Assembly (NCBI GenBank): GCA_965262015.1
Contig: OZ253494.1
Coordinates: forward strand, 682,001-746,000
Origin: G965262015 sp965262015
Lineage (GTDB): Bacteria; Spirochaetota; Leptospiria; Turneriellales; CBDBES01
Reading direction: 5' to 3'
Length of the DNA: 64,000 bases
The notes under the pieces are model-generated. The model did no database searches. It saw nothing but the letters and a program-made list of their open reading frames with translations, and was not told the origin of the DNA. A program made the translations under genes and the position numbers. This document shows, one piece after another, positions 63,692-64,000 of this stretch. The first letter of the stretch is position 1. Each line of letters opens with the position of its first letter.

Positions 63692-64000
63692 GGCACTTTA
63701 GGCACTAACAGTGAGATTTTTTTACTTTCTTTTGCATATTCTGCATTGCTTAGAGGTACATAACCCACACTGGGTAGTATATTAGAAATCTCTTGAAAAT
63801 AAAATTTTACAAATTGGATGATGCTTTTTCTTTTTTTCTCATTGGCATAATATTTTTTTACATAAATAAATAAAGGTCTAGACAAAGGAAAATAGGTACC
63901 ATCTTGGACAGTTTGAGAGTTAGGTAAAACATTCTGTTTCGTTTTAGGATTGACAACAGGCAATAATTTTATTTGGTCTTGATTAGCAATAAAATAAGCC
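63688..64000 (-). CDS. pstS: Phosphate-binding protein PstS (partial, N-terminus beyond window)
   Basis: Only the last 104 or so codons are present; the frame continues past the right edge without a start. The tail shows TYFPLSRPLFIYVKKYY, the conserved Y-P-(L/I)-x-R-P/T segment near the end of PstS proteins, then a helix and SVGYVPLS. PstS captures phosphate in the periplasm and delivers it to PstCA. Its place before pstC, with a 4-nt overlap, supports the assignment. Phosphate-starvation control is likely, but the promoter is outside the window. Confidence 0.85.
   Translation of the reverse strand, partial: AYFIANQDQIKLLPVVNPKTKQNVLPNSQTVQDGTYFPLSRPLFIYVKKYYANEKKRKSIIQFVKFYFQEISNILPSVGYVPLSNAEYAKESKKISLLVPKVP

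Overview
The window is about one-third GC and reads as a chromosomal segment of a flagellated, Gram-negative-type (diderm) bacterium. It is largely housekeeping, with local scars of decayed insertion sequences. Several traits point towards spirochaetes, possibly near Leptospirales: a short EF-Ts (196 aa), relaxed lipoboxes ending F-S-C or S-A-H-C, a DUF115/MptE-like motility accessory protein, a VKOR-DsbA fusion, a large membrane Fe-S reductase with HdrD-type domains, and the order rpsB-tsf-pyrH-frr-uppS-cdsA-dxr. This is inference. There is no rRNA or other decisive marker, and other flagellated diderm lineages are possible. Amino-acid and cofactor genes (hisI, argA-like, proA, leuB, aroK, aroE, carA, lipB, nadD, coaD) are scattered singly rather than in pathway operons. 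Single-base frameshifts in homopolymers and relics of IS30- and IS481-type transposases suggest a genome in decay, such as that of a host-associated lineage.

Layout. 1-9.8 kb: coaD (cut by the window edge), a frameshifted lipB joined to a DUF309-like domain, an ATP-grasp/FMN-dehydrogenase fusion, pth, dnaN-recF-sat, a broken small gene and a phosphopentomutase-like protein with a degraded metal site. 9.8-19.2 kb: Fe-S reductase, hisI, N-acetylglutamate synthase-like protein, SPOR protein, a very large TPR protein, rnhB, rplS and a processive glycosyltransferase. 19.2-20.5 kb: an IS graveyard. 20.5-21.3 kb: rpmH-rnpA-yidD. 21.4-25.9 kb: a ClC channel downstream of fliO-fliP-fliQ-fliR. 25.9-30.7 kb: an NHL-repeat relic, nadD, proA, uvrB, an FtsL-like protein and tRNA-Trp. 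30.8-33.1 kb: an IS30 relic and the first NHL-repeat lipoprotein locus. 33.3-40.7 kb: a secreted helical protein and the convergent dxr-cdsA-uppS-frr-pyrH-tsf-rpsB-Sua5 series. 40.7-45.4 kb: a 641-aa unknown protein and the DUF115 glycosyltransferase-like protein, flanked by IS-derived motifs. 45.4-54.5 kb: leuB, a small secreted protein, purN, a HpcH/HpaI-like protein, carA, recN, aroK, aroE and VKOR-DsbA. 54.5-57.8 kb: two more NHL lipoprotein genes, the first out of frame at a C14 tract. 57.8-64 kb: clpB, a ParB-domain protein, and pstB-pstA-pstC-pstS (pstS cut by the edge).

The most distinctive content is a family of secreted proteins built from a lipoprotein-type signal, a small C-x-S-C-N cysteine module and a six-repeat NHL domain (a predicted six-bladed beta-propeller). 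Two genes appear intact (31178 and 56405), one is out of frame at a 14-C run (54807), one is a truncated relic (32717), and a single degenerate NHL module lies upstream of fliO (25978). Strong similarity between repeats, the poly-C switch-like tract and the scattered relics suggest a recombining, possibly phase-variable surface family. The cysteine module resembles those of protist surface proteins, which would fit life in or on a eukaryote, but this is a hypothesis.
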